Positions 1 to 11,224 of a DNA stretch of 64,000 bases are shown here, one piece after another. This stretch comes from Cladocopium goreaui. Lineage: Eukaryota > Sar > Dinophyceae > Suessiales > Symbiodiniaceae. Position numbers and translations under genes: made by a program. The stretch lies in the NCBI GenBank assembly GCA_947184155.2, contig CAMXCT020006368.1, positions 100,001 to 164,000 of the forward strand. Direction: 5' to 3'. The notes under the pieces were generated by a model that was not told where the DNA came from, did not search any database, and saw nothing but the letters and a program-made list of their open reading frames with translations. The first letter of the stretch is position 1. Each line of letters opens with the position of its first letter.

Positions 1-393
1 TTTGCACCTTGGCAAAGACTTGCAAGTGAAAAACAACAAACATTCAGTTTTTTGAACATATGGGAACCAAAAAAAAATTCCAGTGTAAAATCATCAAAAC
101 AAGTACGAAGTCATGCAAATACCATTCGAAATGCGAGTCCACACAAAATGCTCTGGACTCAAAACCCTGGAAAAGTTGTCGAAACAACAACTTGGCAGCA
201 GAAAAAAGAGTGAAAATCACCGGGGTCATTGCGGGCAGCGTGACCTTATTTATTCGTTTATTTATTTGTATTCTCTTATGTATTGAAACATATGCCAATG
301 ATACCTCAATTGTTGAAACAATACTGTTGTGGGTTCCGAGTTCCAATGTCCAAGGACGTCACTTGTCATCCCAGCCAATCACAATTCCGGCAC

Positions 394-787
394 CTTGGCT
401 CCGTGGTGCCCGATCTTGCTCACTATGGACTGGATGTTATCCTGTGCTGCCCGGATGTACGATCCCATGGAGCCTGTGCAATCCTCAGGCATCCAGTCAC
501 CATCCCTGCATCCAATGTCAGAAATAAACATCAAACTTGGATCTTTAACATCTACCACTTCTTTCAAGTCATTTCATGTGCCAAAATTGGCGATACCAAC
601 AAATGCCAAGAGTCACAAATAAAACACAAGTCCAGCTCGGAGTCTTGATCCAATCCAGTCTTCGCTTCTGCCTTCGGCTTGGATCCCTCATCGTCGATGA
701 CCATCCACTCGGAGCCCGTGTCAGACATGGTCTCCACGGAAGCGGCGGCAGCACGGACGGGCGTCTCGGCGGCCATGGCGGGAGGTT
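394..787 (-). CDS. Unassigned two-exon gene piece, continues past the window edge
   Basis: Two minus-strand exon-like islands. Exon 628-787 follows a CCCCCAG acceptor and holds a possible start ATG at 776 (MAAETPVRAAAASVETM...); it reads Ala/Ser/Asp-rich sequence to a GACTT|GTG donor. Exon 394-505 runs from TGCAG to CCAAG|GTG and encodes DGDWMPEDCTGSMGSYIR... . Both are GC-rich in an AT-rich background. No family recognised. The upstream Hsp70 exons at 1063-2096 end in phase 0, which does not match the ATG frame of 628-787, so this is more likely a separate gene than their continuation. The 3' end lies beyond position 1. Confidence 0.45.
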
Positions 788-1062
788 CTGGGGGCAGCTA
801 GCAGATGATAGCAGATGAAATGCTCTAAGGGCTTGAGCCGTTGAGGATACATCATGCAGGCATACATCATGCAGGCATCCATGAAAAGATATGAAGCCCA
901 TGAAAACATATGAAAACCATGGCTCCTCTATCACCATGGCCATGACTTGAGTCTGGGATACTTCCGATTTTGCATGCACCAGAAGTAAGCGGCTTAACTG
1001 GTGATGCAACTGGTTTTGTTCCGGGACTCCCATCTCAGATTCTCAGATCTGCCATTCCTCAC

Positions 1063-2096
1063 CTGATTCTTGGCTGCCTCTCCGATGAGCCGTTCATCAT
1101 CTGTGAAGGCCACCTTGCACAGAAAAAAAAAGGCCGGTCCAGCGACTGATTGAACTGTTCTGAACTGGCTTTGAACCAGAATCTATCATTAACAACAATT
1201 ATATAATATATATAATCATTAAAAACATAACAGTAACATGATTGAACTTGCATTGAGCATTGCATCTGGGTACGAAGGTGTCACAGTAATCTCTTTTGTT
1301 GGGGGAAGATCCAAAATTGGATCCTTTTGGAAGTACATCTAACTGACTTGGAGCCTTTTTCAACCATGACCATCATCAGGAAAAAACACTATCGTACAAA
1401 CATGTACAAACATGTACAAACCACATCGACCCACATATTCACTTCACTGGTCATTCGGAATGTCGTTTGGACTAGGCCAGGCACATAGGAAGGGGTAATG
1501 CGATTGCCCTGGTCGTTGGGGATGATCTCTACTCGGCCATTCCTCAGAGATGAGCTCGAGCGTTGTCAACGTTGCTGATCAAATTGATGACCCTTGGAGT
1601 ACCCTCTGGTAAACTAACATAACTATGGAAAATCATCATTTTTAATGGGAAAACTCACTATAAATTGCCATTTTCAATAGCTACGTAACAAATTACCAGA
1701 GGGTAACACACAGGCATGATCTCAGGATGTACAGCTCAGGGCTGGAACGCTTTGAAACTAGAAATTCTGTGAGCCACATAAAATGACATTCCCGGATTGA
1801 TCTTTGTAGCAATTGCTTTGGAAGGACTGACTAAGCTTCCTGACTTTGCAAACAGTGGATCCTGCGAGTTAATTGCTAAATGGCGTTGTCACCAACCTCC
1901 AAATACCTCCAATTATAGTGCCACATAGTGCCACCGGATTTCATGACCATGAGCTTATTCTGCTGAGCCACTTGTAGATGCCAACGCAGGAATAAGTGGT
2001 ACCAAGATCGATGCCAATCACCGGTCCATCAATCTTCTTTTCCTCTTCCTTTGCGAAGCTGGTGGCAAGAAAGGCCAGGGCAGCAACTCTCCACAT
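1063..2096 (-). CDS. ER Hsp70 chaperone BiP/GRP78, N-terminal exons 1-3 only
   Basis: Three exons join in frame: 1972-2096 (ATG at 2096), 1485-1542 and 1063-1113. Exon 1 encodes a short hydrophobic leader ([15 protein letters not shown]), an acidic/basic linker, then [17 protein letters not shown], the nucleotide-binding phosphate-1 loop of Hsp70. Exon 2 gives [19 protein letters not shown] and exon 3 [17 protein letters not shown], all diagnostic Hsp70 N-terminal blocks. The leader and [11 protein letters not shown] context indicate the ER form. Donors are GT (ACAA|GTGG, CTAT|GTGC, TCAG|GTGA). The next expected block (NPENTVFDVKRL-like) is not seen between 1062 and 1; unrelated exons lie there instead. 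It is a truncated copy, or later exons lie beyond the window. A family-A element sits in intron 1 (1600-1705). Confidence 0.9.
1600..1705. mobile_element. Family-A short inverted-repeat element, copy 1
   Basis: TACCCTCTGGTAAAC...ATTACCAGAGGGTA palindrome with internal AACATAACTATGG and ATAGCTATGT arms. It sits in BiP intron 1, 57 bp upstream of exon 2. TA at both ends suggests a TA target duplication. Confidence 0.85.
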
Positions 2097-2683
2097 GGTC
2101 CTGCCGGCAAGAAGACCCAAAGCGGAAGATATGAGACCGAATATTTGTTGTTGGTCTCCACATGGCTGTTCGGTGTGTCAGCGTGTGGGATATGGATTGA
2201 TGGAATTATATAGGTCATATATGATTTTCAATCACAGCCCTTCAAATCATGTGGACCTCTACCCAATCATGTGGACCTCTACCCGGGACCATGCTCTGCT
2301 CGTTTGCTCACTTGCACAACGAACTTAACGCTGGCACCACTGTCGTCCTGTTGCCGAAAGGGTCGTTCCTTCTATGGGTCGTTGCTAAGCCAAAATTGCT
2401 GCGGAGAAATGGCAGGGTCAGCTGATCTCCCTGTGGCCCCAAAGCTGGCCCAATTTTCGGTGGATAAATGTGGGCAAATATGAGACAATGCGAACAGATA
2501 TACAAAATACATCAGAATACAAGATATGCGTAGAGATATGTTACAATATGTTACATATATATGTCATATGTTTGAAATAATCCCCTCAACTTCCAAACAA
2601 AAATCAACATATATCAACATGTTTCATTTTTTATTTTTGATGTTCGTATTCAGCAAGGTTCTCTTTGAATCGCAAATCAAGCC

Positions 2684-3769
2684 CTGGGGAACCGCGACCC
2701 GTTCATGTCATCGATGATGTCCATGTAGCCCCGCCTGGCGTACGAGCGCAACTGTTTGGAAGTCAGGCAGAATGGGGGTCATTCTCCAACTTGGACACGA
2801 TAAAAGAAACGGTAAACACGTGGAACTGTGAAAACGTGTTCAGCGACATGAAACTAGTTTCCTGATTTCTTCAAAGTAATCCAAGGATAATCCTGCACAG
2901 CAGGTTATAACTACATGTGCACATACCAGGATAATCAGGACACGGCACAAGAGTGGGGTGGCGAAATATATCATGCCAACATCACCCAGCCATTTCACAC
3001 TTGATCTCCGAAAAACATACGAAGGTTGCAGTGAGTTAATAATGAGCATTTACCAACCCATCCAAGCCCCCCTGAAAGGCAGGGGCATGGTGCAATCCTG
3101 TCGCGAACTATTGTGATATTGTGAATATATGCCACCCTCACGTATTTCCGCGCAAAGGGGAATGCGTGACAATCTGACAAAACCTATAAGTAATCCAAGA
3201 TATCCAAGCAATTCCAGTCGATTTCATGATAGGTCTTGCATTCCCCGCTTGGAATACAAAACTCTTGTCAGTGGTCATGGTGGTTACCATGGATTTTCAA
3301 TTTTCATGCCCCAAGTGTTCAAACTCCCAACTGCAGGTGCGTGCGTGAATTGCCAAAAGTTCTCATTGGTGCGGTTCCGCCAGAAACAGTACAACCACCA
3401 GCCTCAGTGCTTCTGAACTGACTTGGCCGATGAGGATGTCCCAAGCACAACCATAAATTTCCAGACAAAGTCACCACCAATTCATATCTGCCAAGTGGAT
3501 CCATGTGGGACAATTGCCAACACTTTTGCTGAGCCCCGCGGATTAGACAAAACGTTCACCAAGCCACACTAAGCAAAACTAAGCCAGATCTCCCCGGTTC
3601 CATTTTTTTTTCATCCCTTTCCCAGGAGCTCGCGGAGCTCACCGTTTTTCGGATCTTTTCATCGTCTGAGGCTTCGGCCGCACTAAGACTTTCAACACGC
3701 GCGCCTTGGCCTTGTCCACTGGCTCCGAACTCTGACCTGGCACGCCAGCGGCCCCCGGGCGGGTGGCGC
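2684..3769 (-). CDS. Unassigned exons, basic protein
   Basis: Exon 3643-3769 follows a poly-A/CAG acceptor and ends CGAAAAACG|GTGAGC; it reads GATRPGAAGVPGQSSEPVDK then KARVLKVLVRPKPQTMKRSEK. Exon 2684-2751 (CCAAACAG acceptor, CCCCAG|G donor, possibly GC) reads LRSYARRGYMDIIDDMNGSR. Both are clearly coding in composition. Weaker candidates lie between (about 3136-3180 and 3370-3440). No family recognised, and co-membership in one gene is assumed from shared strand and spacing only. Confidence 0.5.
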
Positions 3770-3839
3770 CTGTTTTTTTTTGGGGGGGGTGAAGTTGAAA
3801 TAAATTGAACACTGAGGACTATTGAAAGATCTTGATATC

Positions 3840-3915
3840 TACAATCTCAATATATGTATATATATTATATATATACATTGTATACATTATATATATATAT
3901 TATATTATATGTATA
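3840..3915. repeat. AT-rich TATA microsatellite
   Basis: Alternating TA/TATAT tract in non-coding DNA. Confidence 0.7.
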
Positions 3916-3996
3916 AATTCCTAATTATTCATCATTATTCTACATCTGGAAGAGCGGGGACCACAATAATTCTCATCTTTTCCTGCTATAAAATAT

Positions 3997-4053
3997 CTAT
4001 CCATCTATCTTTCTATCCATCTATCCATCTATCCATCTATCTATCTATCTATC
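3997..4053. repeat. (CTAT/CCAT)n microsatellite
   Basis: CTATCTATCCATCTATC runs with a 4-bp period. Confidence 0.85.
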
Positions 4054-4574
4054 TGATACAACACAAAAACAGATGTAAGTGTAGGGGACCATATGGTGGG
4101 TAATAAACATCAATATATACATATATATATATATAATTGTATATATTAGGTGCAAGGCACAGTGCGCATAGTCATAAAACTGGCCCAAATGCTTCAAGAT
4201 CTTGCGCATGAGATTCTTTAGATTGCTTACCCACCATGTCACTCCCCCCCAGCTGCACCCTTGGTGGTTGCAGGATTGGTCAGCTTGCCTCAACACGTGC
4301 GCACTCCCAAGATGCGCGGACAAAGGCAGGGGCATTGTGGATGACAAGTTGGCTTCATTGGATTGTTCCTATATTTAGTAACAGTATGTAACAGTAACAT
4401 CCATGTCTAGTAGATCTACCTACTGTACAAAACTAAGCGGATTTGGGAGATGAATGTAGGAGTACAACTGTATGCCATCAACGATGATCTGGGTATGGGG
4501 TGGCATGGGAAAACGGACCCAACTTTGAGGTTTGCAGAAGAGCACTGGCCATCAAACACCTTTTTACACCTCAC

Positions 4575-5181
4575 GCATCTGCCGTCCACCATTTGCTCTA
4601 TGGTGGCTGCGGCGCGTGGAAGTAGATGACAATCAATGAATCAAAGCGAAAACCGATTGGCCAGCAGCGTTAAAGGCGGCAAACCATGCAGCCTTTCCAA
4701 ATGGAAAAGAAACGAGGCCCTTTCCGGCATCTCTTGGCAGCCAGTCATGAGCCAATTGGCACTTTTTCATACTTTTTCCCTATACTGCAAATAGGTGGTC
4801 ATTATAAGTATTGCCGGTGTTGCTATGATTTGCTGGAGAGGCTGGCATTTGGAAAAGCCGCTGGTAAAACTCCTCACCGTGTTCATATCAATCCTGACCG
4901 CACACGTAGCAGGCACTGGGAGTAACTTAATCTCAAAATGGTTGATGCAATTTCTGTTGTATCCGCTGGTCTTGACAGGATTCTCATGATTTTCTCATGC
5001 AGGTCCGGTCGTTGGAGATAGGTTATTTTGGATTATTTTTGGATTATTTATTTTGGTTATTTTGGTTGTTGTAAATGTGAAATTTTGGAACATCTTTTTC
5101 AACACAAGTGACCCAGCCTCATCCCACAAGCGGCGCCGGGGCCGTTGCTTTGGTTCCACAGACTGGGCACGACGGGCACGA
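4575..5181 (-). CDS. Unassigned short exons
   Basis: Exon 5113-5181 (CACTCAG acceptor, GCTGG|GTCA donor) reads ARRAQSVEPKQRPRRRLWDE, a strongly basic segment. Exon 4575-4606 (CGCAG acceptor, ATGC|GTGA donor) reads TIEQMVDGR. A further candidate at about 4875-4918 ends ACACG|GTGAGG. No family recognised. Confidence 0.4.
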
Positions 5182-5265
5182 CTGAGTGACTGAGCCTGAG
5201 CCTACGGCCTGGTACCTACGAGTCATGACAAACAAAACACTGTGCCTCATGTTCACGAACTATTT

Positions 5266-5375
5266 CTGGTTGGTGGTTGACCTACCCCTCTGAAAGATAT
5301 GGAAGTCAGTTGGGATGATGAAATTCCCAATATATGGAAAGTCATGAAATTCCATGGTTCCAAACCACCAACCAG
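5266..5375. mobile_element. Family-C inverted-repeat element, copy 1 (diverged)
   Basis: CTGGTTGGTGG...CCACCAACCAG termini with CCCCTCTGAAAG and GGTTCCAAAC internal blocks. Related copies lie at 8883 and 11824. Confidence 0.75.
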
Positions 5376-5430
5376 ATTTTGTTGGATGGAAAAACAAACT
5401 GACAAGTCGGTGTCTACTGTATATAAGTAC

Positions 5431-5541
5431 TACCCTCTGATTATTTAACATTGCCATGGAAAATGACCCATTCATAGATGGTTTACCGTTCTTAAAAATG
5501 GTGGATCTTTCCATGGCTATGTTAGTCATAGCCAGAGGGTA
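5431..5541. mobile_element. Family-A element, copy 2
   Basis: TACCCTCTGATTATTT...TAGCCAGAGGGTA. Its right end is 15 bp inside the intron that begins after the exon ending at 5557. Confidence 0.8.
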
Positions 5542-5556
5542 TACAGGTACTGTATC

Positions 5557-5653
5557 CCAAGATCCACGGATCACGATGGCCTGTCGCTGAGGTCGCAACA
5601 GACTTGGCTTTCTCCAATCTCGCACGACGGGGATAGCCGTAGTCATCATCCTC
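5557..5653 (-). CDS. Unassigned exon with possible GA donor
   Basis: CATCCCAG acceptor, then DDDYGYPRRARLEKAKSVAT...HRDPWIL, ending TCTTGG|GATACAG. A GA donor is needed because no GT lies near. GA donors are reported for dinoflagellates. Family-A copy 2 starts 15 bp downstream. Confidence 0.5.
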
Positions 5654-6295
5654 CTGGGATGATGAAGACAATGGGTGATTTCAATGGGCAAAACCGTGAA
5701 GAAACCCTGAAGAAATATCATCGAAAATCTATACTGTAGTGGTTTGGTTCACCTCCAAATTGGGGAATTCTTGCCATGTTTGACTCCCAGAGGATAGGAT
5801 GGCCAGGATGGCTTTGGCTACCCCTTGCATATATCTAAAGGATTCTAAAGGTCCAAAGGTGTGAATTGAAAACAAAAAATGAGAGGGAGTGTATCTCGCT
5901 GAAAATCAGAAAAGGACACAGGCACCTTAGAATTGAAAATCCATGAAAATCCACGAATTCCATGACGGAAATGATAATTAATGATAATTCATTGATTATT
6001 ATTCATTATCATTAATTATCATCCCAATGTTCATTAATGTGTGTTGAATGGACATGTTCTCTTCCCTGACAAGCAGTTTTCCATGATACCAAAATCCTGA
6101 AAATAGCAGTGTCAGACTGGGAAATAGCAGACCAAACAGTCTGACAGTTAATCCACCCCGGCCGATGTCACATGGAGATGAGAGGAGAAAATACATTAAT
6201 TACTGATCCCCCTTGATTGATGGGTAGGTACCCTTACCCCACCATTCCATAAAAATCTGGTTTATGTAATGGTTGGGTACATTACTGTAATTTTC

Positions 6296-6389
6296 GAAAG
6301 TCCTTGCGAACTGTCGGATCAGTGACTGCAAGTCTTGGGAACGAAGGCTCATTGATTGCAGCGAGTTGCACCCCGGAAGTTGCCCAAGG
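6296..6389 (-). CDS. Unassigned exon
   Basis: GTTTCCAG acceptor, AATTACA|GTAATG donor. Reads LGQLPGCNSLQSMSLRSQDL then QSLIRQFARTFENY, a helical, polar segment. No family recognised. Confidence 0.55.
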
Positions 6390-6589
6390 CTGGAAACCAT
6401 GGGTAAGTGTCAAAGTTCCCAAATAGGCTGTCACCCATGGCATCAGAACTTTGTTGTTCTTAAATCGTGTATTGTTCTTTAAGTATCTTCAATCAGCCAT
6501 AACTGGTGGGTCTTTTCATATCCTTTAACTGTTTACCGCTCAACATTTATCCTGGGGCTCATACATTTGATTAGCCCACTTTATCAGGT

Positions 6590-7040
6590 TGATTATCATT
6601 AATTATCATTAATTATCATTAATTGTCATTAATTATCATTAAGTATCATGAAATCGCTAAGGTAATCTAATGGTTTTAACATTGGCCAATGGTTTTTTTT
6701 AAACGTGGCGGATCTCCTCAATGTCCTTGGGCGAAAAAAGCGCCGGATCCGTGGAGGATCGCCTCAAGCCTGGGCGTGAGTCTTTGATGAAAGCATGGGA
6801 AAATGGGAAGGACGTGGAAGGACACATGAATAATGATAGTTAATGATAATCAATAATGATGATAAGCCATAATTAACTATCATGAACGATTAATTATGAT
6901 AATTATCAGAATTATCATCAGGATTAATGTACATAATTCATGTAATTCTGATCATTAATGATTATGATGCACATGATAATGAAAACATTGGGATGAAAAT
7001 TAATGATAATCGATAATAATTAATGATAATTAATGATAAT
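6590..7040. repeat. TTAATGATAA-type AT-rich degenerate repeats
   Basis: Two blocks (6590-6650 and about 6825-7040) of AATTATCATT / TTAATGATAA decamers. They flank the exon at 6705-6769. Simple-sequence origin; nothing else is seen in 6780-7380. Confidence 0.7.
6705..6769 (-). CDS. Unassigned exon
   Basis: ACGCCCAG acceptor, CGCCAC|GTTT donor. Reads LRRSSTDPALFSPKDIEEIR. The GC-rich island is isolated inside TTAATGATAA repeats, which makes it stand out. No family recognised. Confidence 0.55.
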
Positions 7041-7516
7041 TAACTGCGTCAATTGGGGGATCTATCTCATGAACATACCGGAATGCCATAAAAAATCCTT
7101 CAACATGATTAGCGAACTGTTTGGATGATAAATGGGAAAGGAATCATGTTGATCCTTTTCACGGAGGCGCCTTTGATTCCAAAGCACATACCCAAAGAAA
7201 TACCCAAAGAACCAGCTGAACAGTTGATATTAATTGAGAATGCATGCTGTGCAGTGCATGACTTATAACCTGTATCTAAGGGGAACCGCCCTAGAAGCTT
7301 CGACTAATCCGAGCCTGGAGGTGCCAGGACATCGTGACATCGTGACATCGTGACTCTCCATGTCTTTTTTAGTGGAGTATTCCCATCTTGGGCTTGGAAA
7401 CAAACATGATAGCATCCTATAATTCTATAGCATCCTATTACAGAGCCAAGGATATCTATTTGAAAGATATCCTTAAGGGACATACTTTAGGAGCAAAAAA
7501 TGGAGCCACAAAAAAC

Positions 7517-7604
7517 CTCTCAGCGAGGGGCTCGCGGAGGCGCCCTCATCCAGGAAATCAAAGCCTTGCAGAGTCTTCCAATCCCTGACCTCTGCCATGG
7601 TCAC
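7517..7604 (-). CDS. Unassigned exon
   Basis: TTTTTCAG acceptor, CTGAGAG|GTTT donor. Reads VTMAEVRDWKTLQGFDFLDE followed by a Ser/Ala-rich stretch. Textbook polypyrimidine acceptor. No family recognised. Confidence 0.6.
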
Positions 7605-7974
7605 CTGAAAAACGCCCAGGTTGAAATTGTCCATGGCACGGCATGGTGAAAGAAAGGGGCACAAGAAAAAAAGAGGATCCATGAGAAACAGTTGTTCCTC
7701 GGTTGGGGTAAACAGATATATATCAACTGTTTTGCAAACCTAGATTTGCAAAAAATACATGACAAACACTTGTTCCTCGCCATTCTGCTGTCAGAGTAGC
7801 CGCACAAGTAAGGTGATGCTCGTGTTGCAAAGTCTGACCCAGAAAGTAGGACTATGAACAGCATCATGCAATATCTGGGTCTTGATGAAGGAACCAACTT
7901 TAACATTTGAAGCCACCCTTCACCATCAACCTCTTTGGCATCATCTGCAACCAGGAGACACTTTCAGAGAACAC

Positions 7975-8094
7975 CTGAAGACCAGCGTGCAGCTGTTGGA
8001 ATGAATACAAATCCCTGGCGGCCCTGGCAGTTGTGTATCCTATATAAGGGGCTGGGAAAAAAAGCAAACCAAAACAGAATAGTTTATATTATGT

Positions 8095-8126
<32 letters not shown>

Positions 8127-8787
8127 ATATAATATTATAAATCAAGTTCCGCGAATTCAGAATACAGCCCGGCAAATGCGGATACGTCACCCCCAATGGG
8201 CAACTGCAGGGGTTCCAAGGTTTGCTGAAGTGGCAGGTGCAACTGGCTGCCAGAACTATTAGTGACAATGACACTTACAAGCTGCCAAAAAAAATATCGA
8301 ACCCAAGCGGTCTGGCGTATGTGTTCAGCACATGACAGCACGGTTCCCCGGGCCTTTTGGAACAACTTTGGTAAATCCTGAGCTGCTCTGGTCGTGATTT
8401 CGTGAGGCATTCACTGGGAACATACGCCCAGCCGCCCGAATTCTAGCAGCCACCAGCCGTCTGTTGGGAGCGGAAAAAAATCTCCGAAGATCGAAATGAA
8501 GCCATCAGCAATAGCGAAATGAAAGCACCTCTTACCCTCTGGTAAATTAACATAGACCCTGGCAGATAGGGGTTGGAAGATTAGTTTCCATTAAAAATTG
8601 GTGATTTTCAGGGTCTATGTTAATTTACCAGAGGGTAATGTTTCAAATCTTCGCAAAACCAGTGGATTGTCCCTTTTTTTGGGTAAATTTCCTCTGCCAA
8701 GGTTCCATCAAAGCGTCTCCCAAATGGCCTGTCACCCCACAACCATTCACCTTGGCGCGAGACTGGGCAGGGCTGGGCGGCGAGGAA
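7975..8787 (-). CDS. Cluster of five unassigned exons
   Basis: Exons: 8751-8787 (CATTCAG acceptor, CGCCAAG|GTGA donor); 8426-8460 (RLVAARIRAAG, CTGGGC|GTATG donor); about 8318-8395 (QDLPKLFQKARGTVLSCAEH, IRQTAWVRYFFWQL); 8191-8246 (QLHLPLQQTLEPLQLPIG); 7975-8023 (AARDLYSFQQLHAGLQ, CTTCAG|GTGTTC donor). They appear as separate GC islands divided by AT-rich introns, one holding a (CA)n(TA)n tract at 8095-8127. No family recognised. Confidence 0.5.
8095..8127. repeat. (CA)n(TA)n microsatellite
   Basis: CACACACACACA followed by TATATATA. Confidence 0.85.
8533..8637. mobile_element. Family-A element, copy 3 (GACCCTGG subfamily)
   Basis: Same TACCCTCTGGTAAATTAACATAG / TTACCAGAGGGTA ends as family A, but with a different core (GACCCTGGCAGATAGGGG). 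Shares that core with copies at 39034 and 45693. Confidence 0.85.
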
Positions 8788-8882
8788 CTGAATGGGAAAG
8801 GAAACCCAGCTGTTGATATCTGTTGATGTTGGTGCCGTGAAGATTAAAATTAATCAAAATGATTATGAACTACCACCATTTC

Positions 8883-8980
8883 CTGGTTGGTGGTTTCAAC
8901 CCCTCTGAAAAATATTAGTCAATGGGAAGGATTATCCCATATATTATGGAAAATAAAAAATGTTCCAAACCACCAACCAG
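8883..8980. mobile_element. Family-C element, copy 2
   Basis: CTGGTTGGTGGTTTCAACCCCTC...TTCCAAACCACCAACCAG, with the ATTATCCCATATATTATGG core shared with copy 3. Confidence 0.85.
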
Positions 8981-8989
8981 TTTCACATA

Positions 8990-9670
8990 TTCAACCGCCT
9001 GCCAGCCGCTCCGATGTTAATGTCGGGCAGTCTTTTCCATTTTTCTTCATGCCAGAAGTAAAGTCCAAGTTTCTGAGGAAAAACCATTGGCCAAGGCACA
9101 CAAGCCTCGACTTCTGCGACATAGCTGGAAATTTGAGCCTTCACATGTGCAATGATCGACCTCCCGGCTTGATATGTTGGTGGGGATTTTACACCACCGA
9201 ACTCATCAGAACTCCATTTACAAGCAGCCACCACTGATGTTGAAATGCGATCAGCCTCTGAGAATTCAGGCTTTCAGGATCCAGCTTGACGCCCCAGTGT
9301 TTGACCAAAAACAATCAAAAACAAACCAATTTTAATTCGTTGGATTGGTTTAAGGGAAAATCTTAACCGGAAACCATGGTTTTTACCATCAAATATAGGG
9401 CTTTCCTGTAAATTTTCCCATCATCCAATTCTATGATAAATTGGTGTCCCTTCACCGTTTGATACATTGACATTCGCTTAGGTGTGTGATGTGTGTACGT
9501 TCCCAAGGTGTGACACTGAATTCTTGGTCCGAGCACTGCCACCCCAAACCGCTCCTTTGAGAAGTGCCGCGTCCCGTATTTCTCACCTGAAGGGTCCGGT
9601 ATGGGACATGGGGTATGGAATCTCACCAAGGGCGCAAACATGCTGACAGGCAACAACTGCAATAGCCATG
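8990..9670 (-). CDS. Possible unassigned exons, weak
   Basis: Minus-strand open stretches around 9000-9210 (SSDEFGGVKSPPTYQAGR...) and 9520-9620 (EKYGTRHFSKERFGVAVLG) have coding character but I could not fix both splice borders. Treat as candidates. Confidence 0.3.
9341..9434. mobile_element. Family-E element, copy 1
   Basis: TGGATTGGTTTAAGGGAAAA...AATTTTCCCATCATCCA with a GGAAACCATGG core. Shared with copies at 31413 and 34096. Confidence 0.8.
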
Positions 9671-10384
9671 CTTGATTCATTCACTCATGCAGGATTGCCA
9701 GCTGCAATATCTGATTGTCCGTGATAGTCTTCAATCAGGACCTCTCTGTTGACATCACTTGAACCGACTGCATGTCTTGATTGCTCAGTAATATGAAACC
9801 CTGATATTATGCCCGTTGTTTGGTGGCTTAGCATCCCTCTCAGCACGCTTGATACGACGTATCCCATTGTTTGAAACCTAAGCCCTCGATGTCATAGATC
9901 CCATCATCTTCAGCCCCCAGATTCTTTTGCTCAAATCCAACCAATAAGCACCCCCAAATGTTTTGTTTTGTTGTTCGCCTGTAGCCATAGAGAAACCAGT
10001 CATGCCATATCCTCCGCACAACCGCGGTGTGGAAGGCCGAAGGAAGGGGAGAGGGAATGGACCAACCAACCACCAAACTTAGGAATTCCACGTGAAATTG
10101 TGGATTCTACTTGGGGATTTGCATTCCCAAACAACATGTTTTAAATTGTTTCAACGCTATTTCATCAACAACAGGGATGCACGTGAATGCTGGCATTCAG
10201 GATGTGGTGCTCATAAAACAAACGTGGGGTAATCATGGGGAATACACTACCAAAAACTGGGGGTTTCAGATACAACAGGTGTGGGACCCACCACAAAACA
10301 TAGGCATTTGAGCAGATTCCAGGTCGAAGCCAGACCCAAAAAAAGTCTATACCTAATTCGTCATTAACCAACGTCCAAAATGAC

Positions 10385-10491
10385 TACCATCTAGTTATGA
10401 CTAACATAGCCATGGAAAATGGCCCATTTATAGATGGTTTACCTATGAAAAATGGTGATTTTCTATGGCTATGTTAAATAACCAAATGGTA
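10385..10491. mobile_element. Family-A element, copy 4 (diverged ends)
   Basis: TACCATCTAGTTATGACTAAC...AATAACCAAATGGTA with TTTATAGATGGTTTACC core. The 10500-11000 stretch after it is AT-rich and I see no gene in it. Confidence 0.8.
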
Positions 10492-11065
10492 ATTACAAAA
10501 TAATTAATGAAATACTTGCTAACGAACTTTCAACATGATTGATTATGATCCACCAAAAAGATCAGAATCAATCCACTTACCAGTAGAATAGATGCAATGT
10601 TGTGCCTTGAGTTAAGATGGACTTAGGGGCTTTTTAATAGGGTTTAGGGAAGTTAAGTTCAAGTTATGTTCAGTTTGGTTATAGGTTTCGTAAGTTAAGT
10701 TCTTTTTTTTTGCGTTATTTTTTTGCAGTGTAGTCCGCAAGTTGTCATGTGATTCTGGCAAGCTCCGTTTTTCCTGCTGCATGTCGTTTTCTTAGCTTTG
10801 ATCTCAAAAAACATCGGTTTCCAGGCCAAGAAACAGCTATCTTTGCTAACTGTTTTGTATCTTTTGTTTAATACATCGGCTATCTGATGTTAATCTCCCT
10901 ATCTATAGATATAAGTTTAAAATGACTTATGCAAAATACCAACATTTATATATATATATACTTAAGCCATGTTGTAAAATACAACATATTTGCCATGATT
11001 TGCGTCTCAAGGCAGAAACTTGTACGAATGGATATTGATCCATTAGATCATGAACCTGCTTAACA

Positions 11066-11204
11066 TCAATGGCCATTTCAGGATCCTAGATTGGTACCTA
11101 CCATATATAAGGCCTATATAAGGCCTGTGTAAGGGAATATCCCCACAAAATATAGCCTTATATGGTACAGTACCTCCATTTTAGGATCCTGGATTTCCCA
11201 TTGA
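11066..11204. mobile_element. Family-D element, copy 1
   Basis: TCAATGG...CCATTGA ends with CAGGATCCTA / TTAGGATCCTG subterminal arms and an AAGGCCTATATAAGGCCT core. Flanked by a 7-bp direct repeat CTTAACA (11059-11065, 11205-11211). Lies just inside the kinase intron that starts after 11225. Confidence 0.85.
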
Positions 11205-11224
11205 CTTAACATGTGCCCAGCTAC

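Noticed and set aside
569-1033. 154-codon minus-strand ORF linking BiP exon 3 to the 628-787 exon
   Set aside because: The frame is Arg/Pro/Trp-rich shadow of the MAAETPV frame and runs through intron-like DNA.
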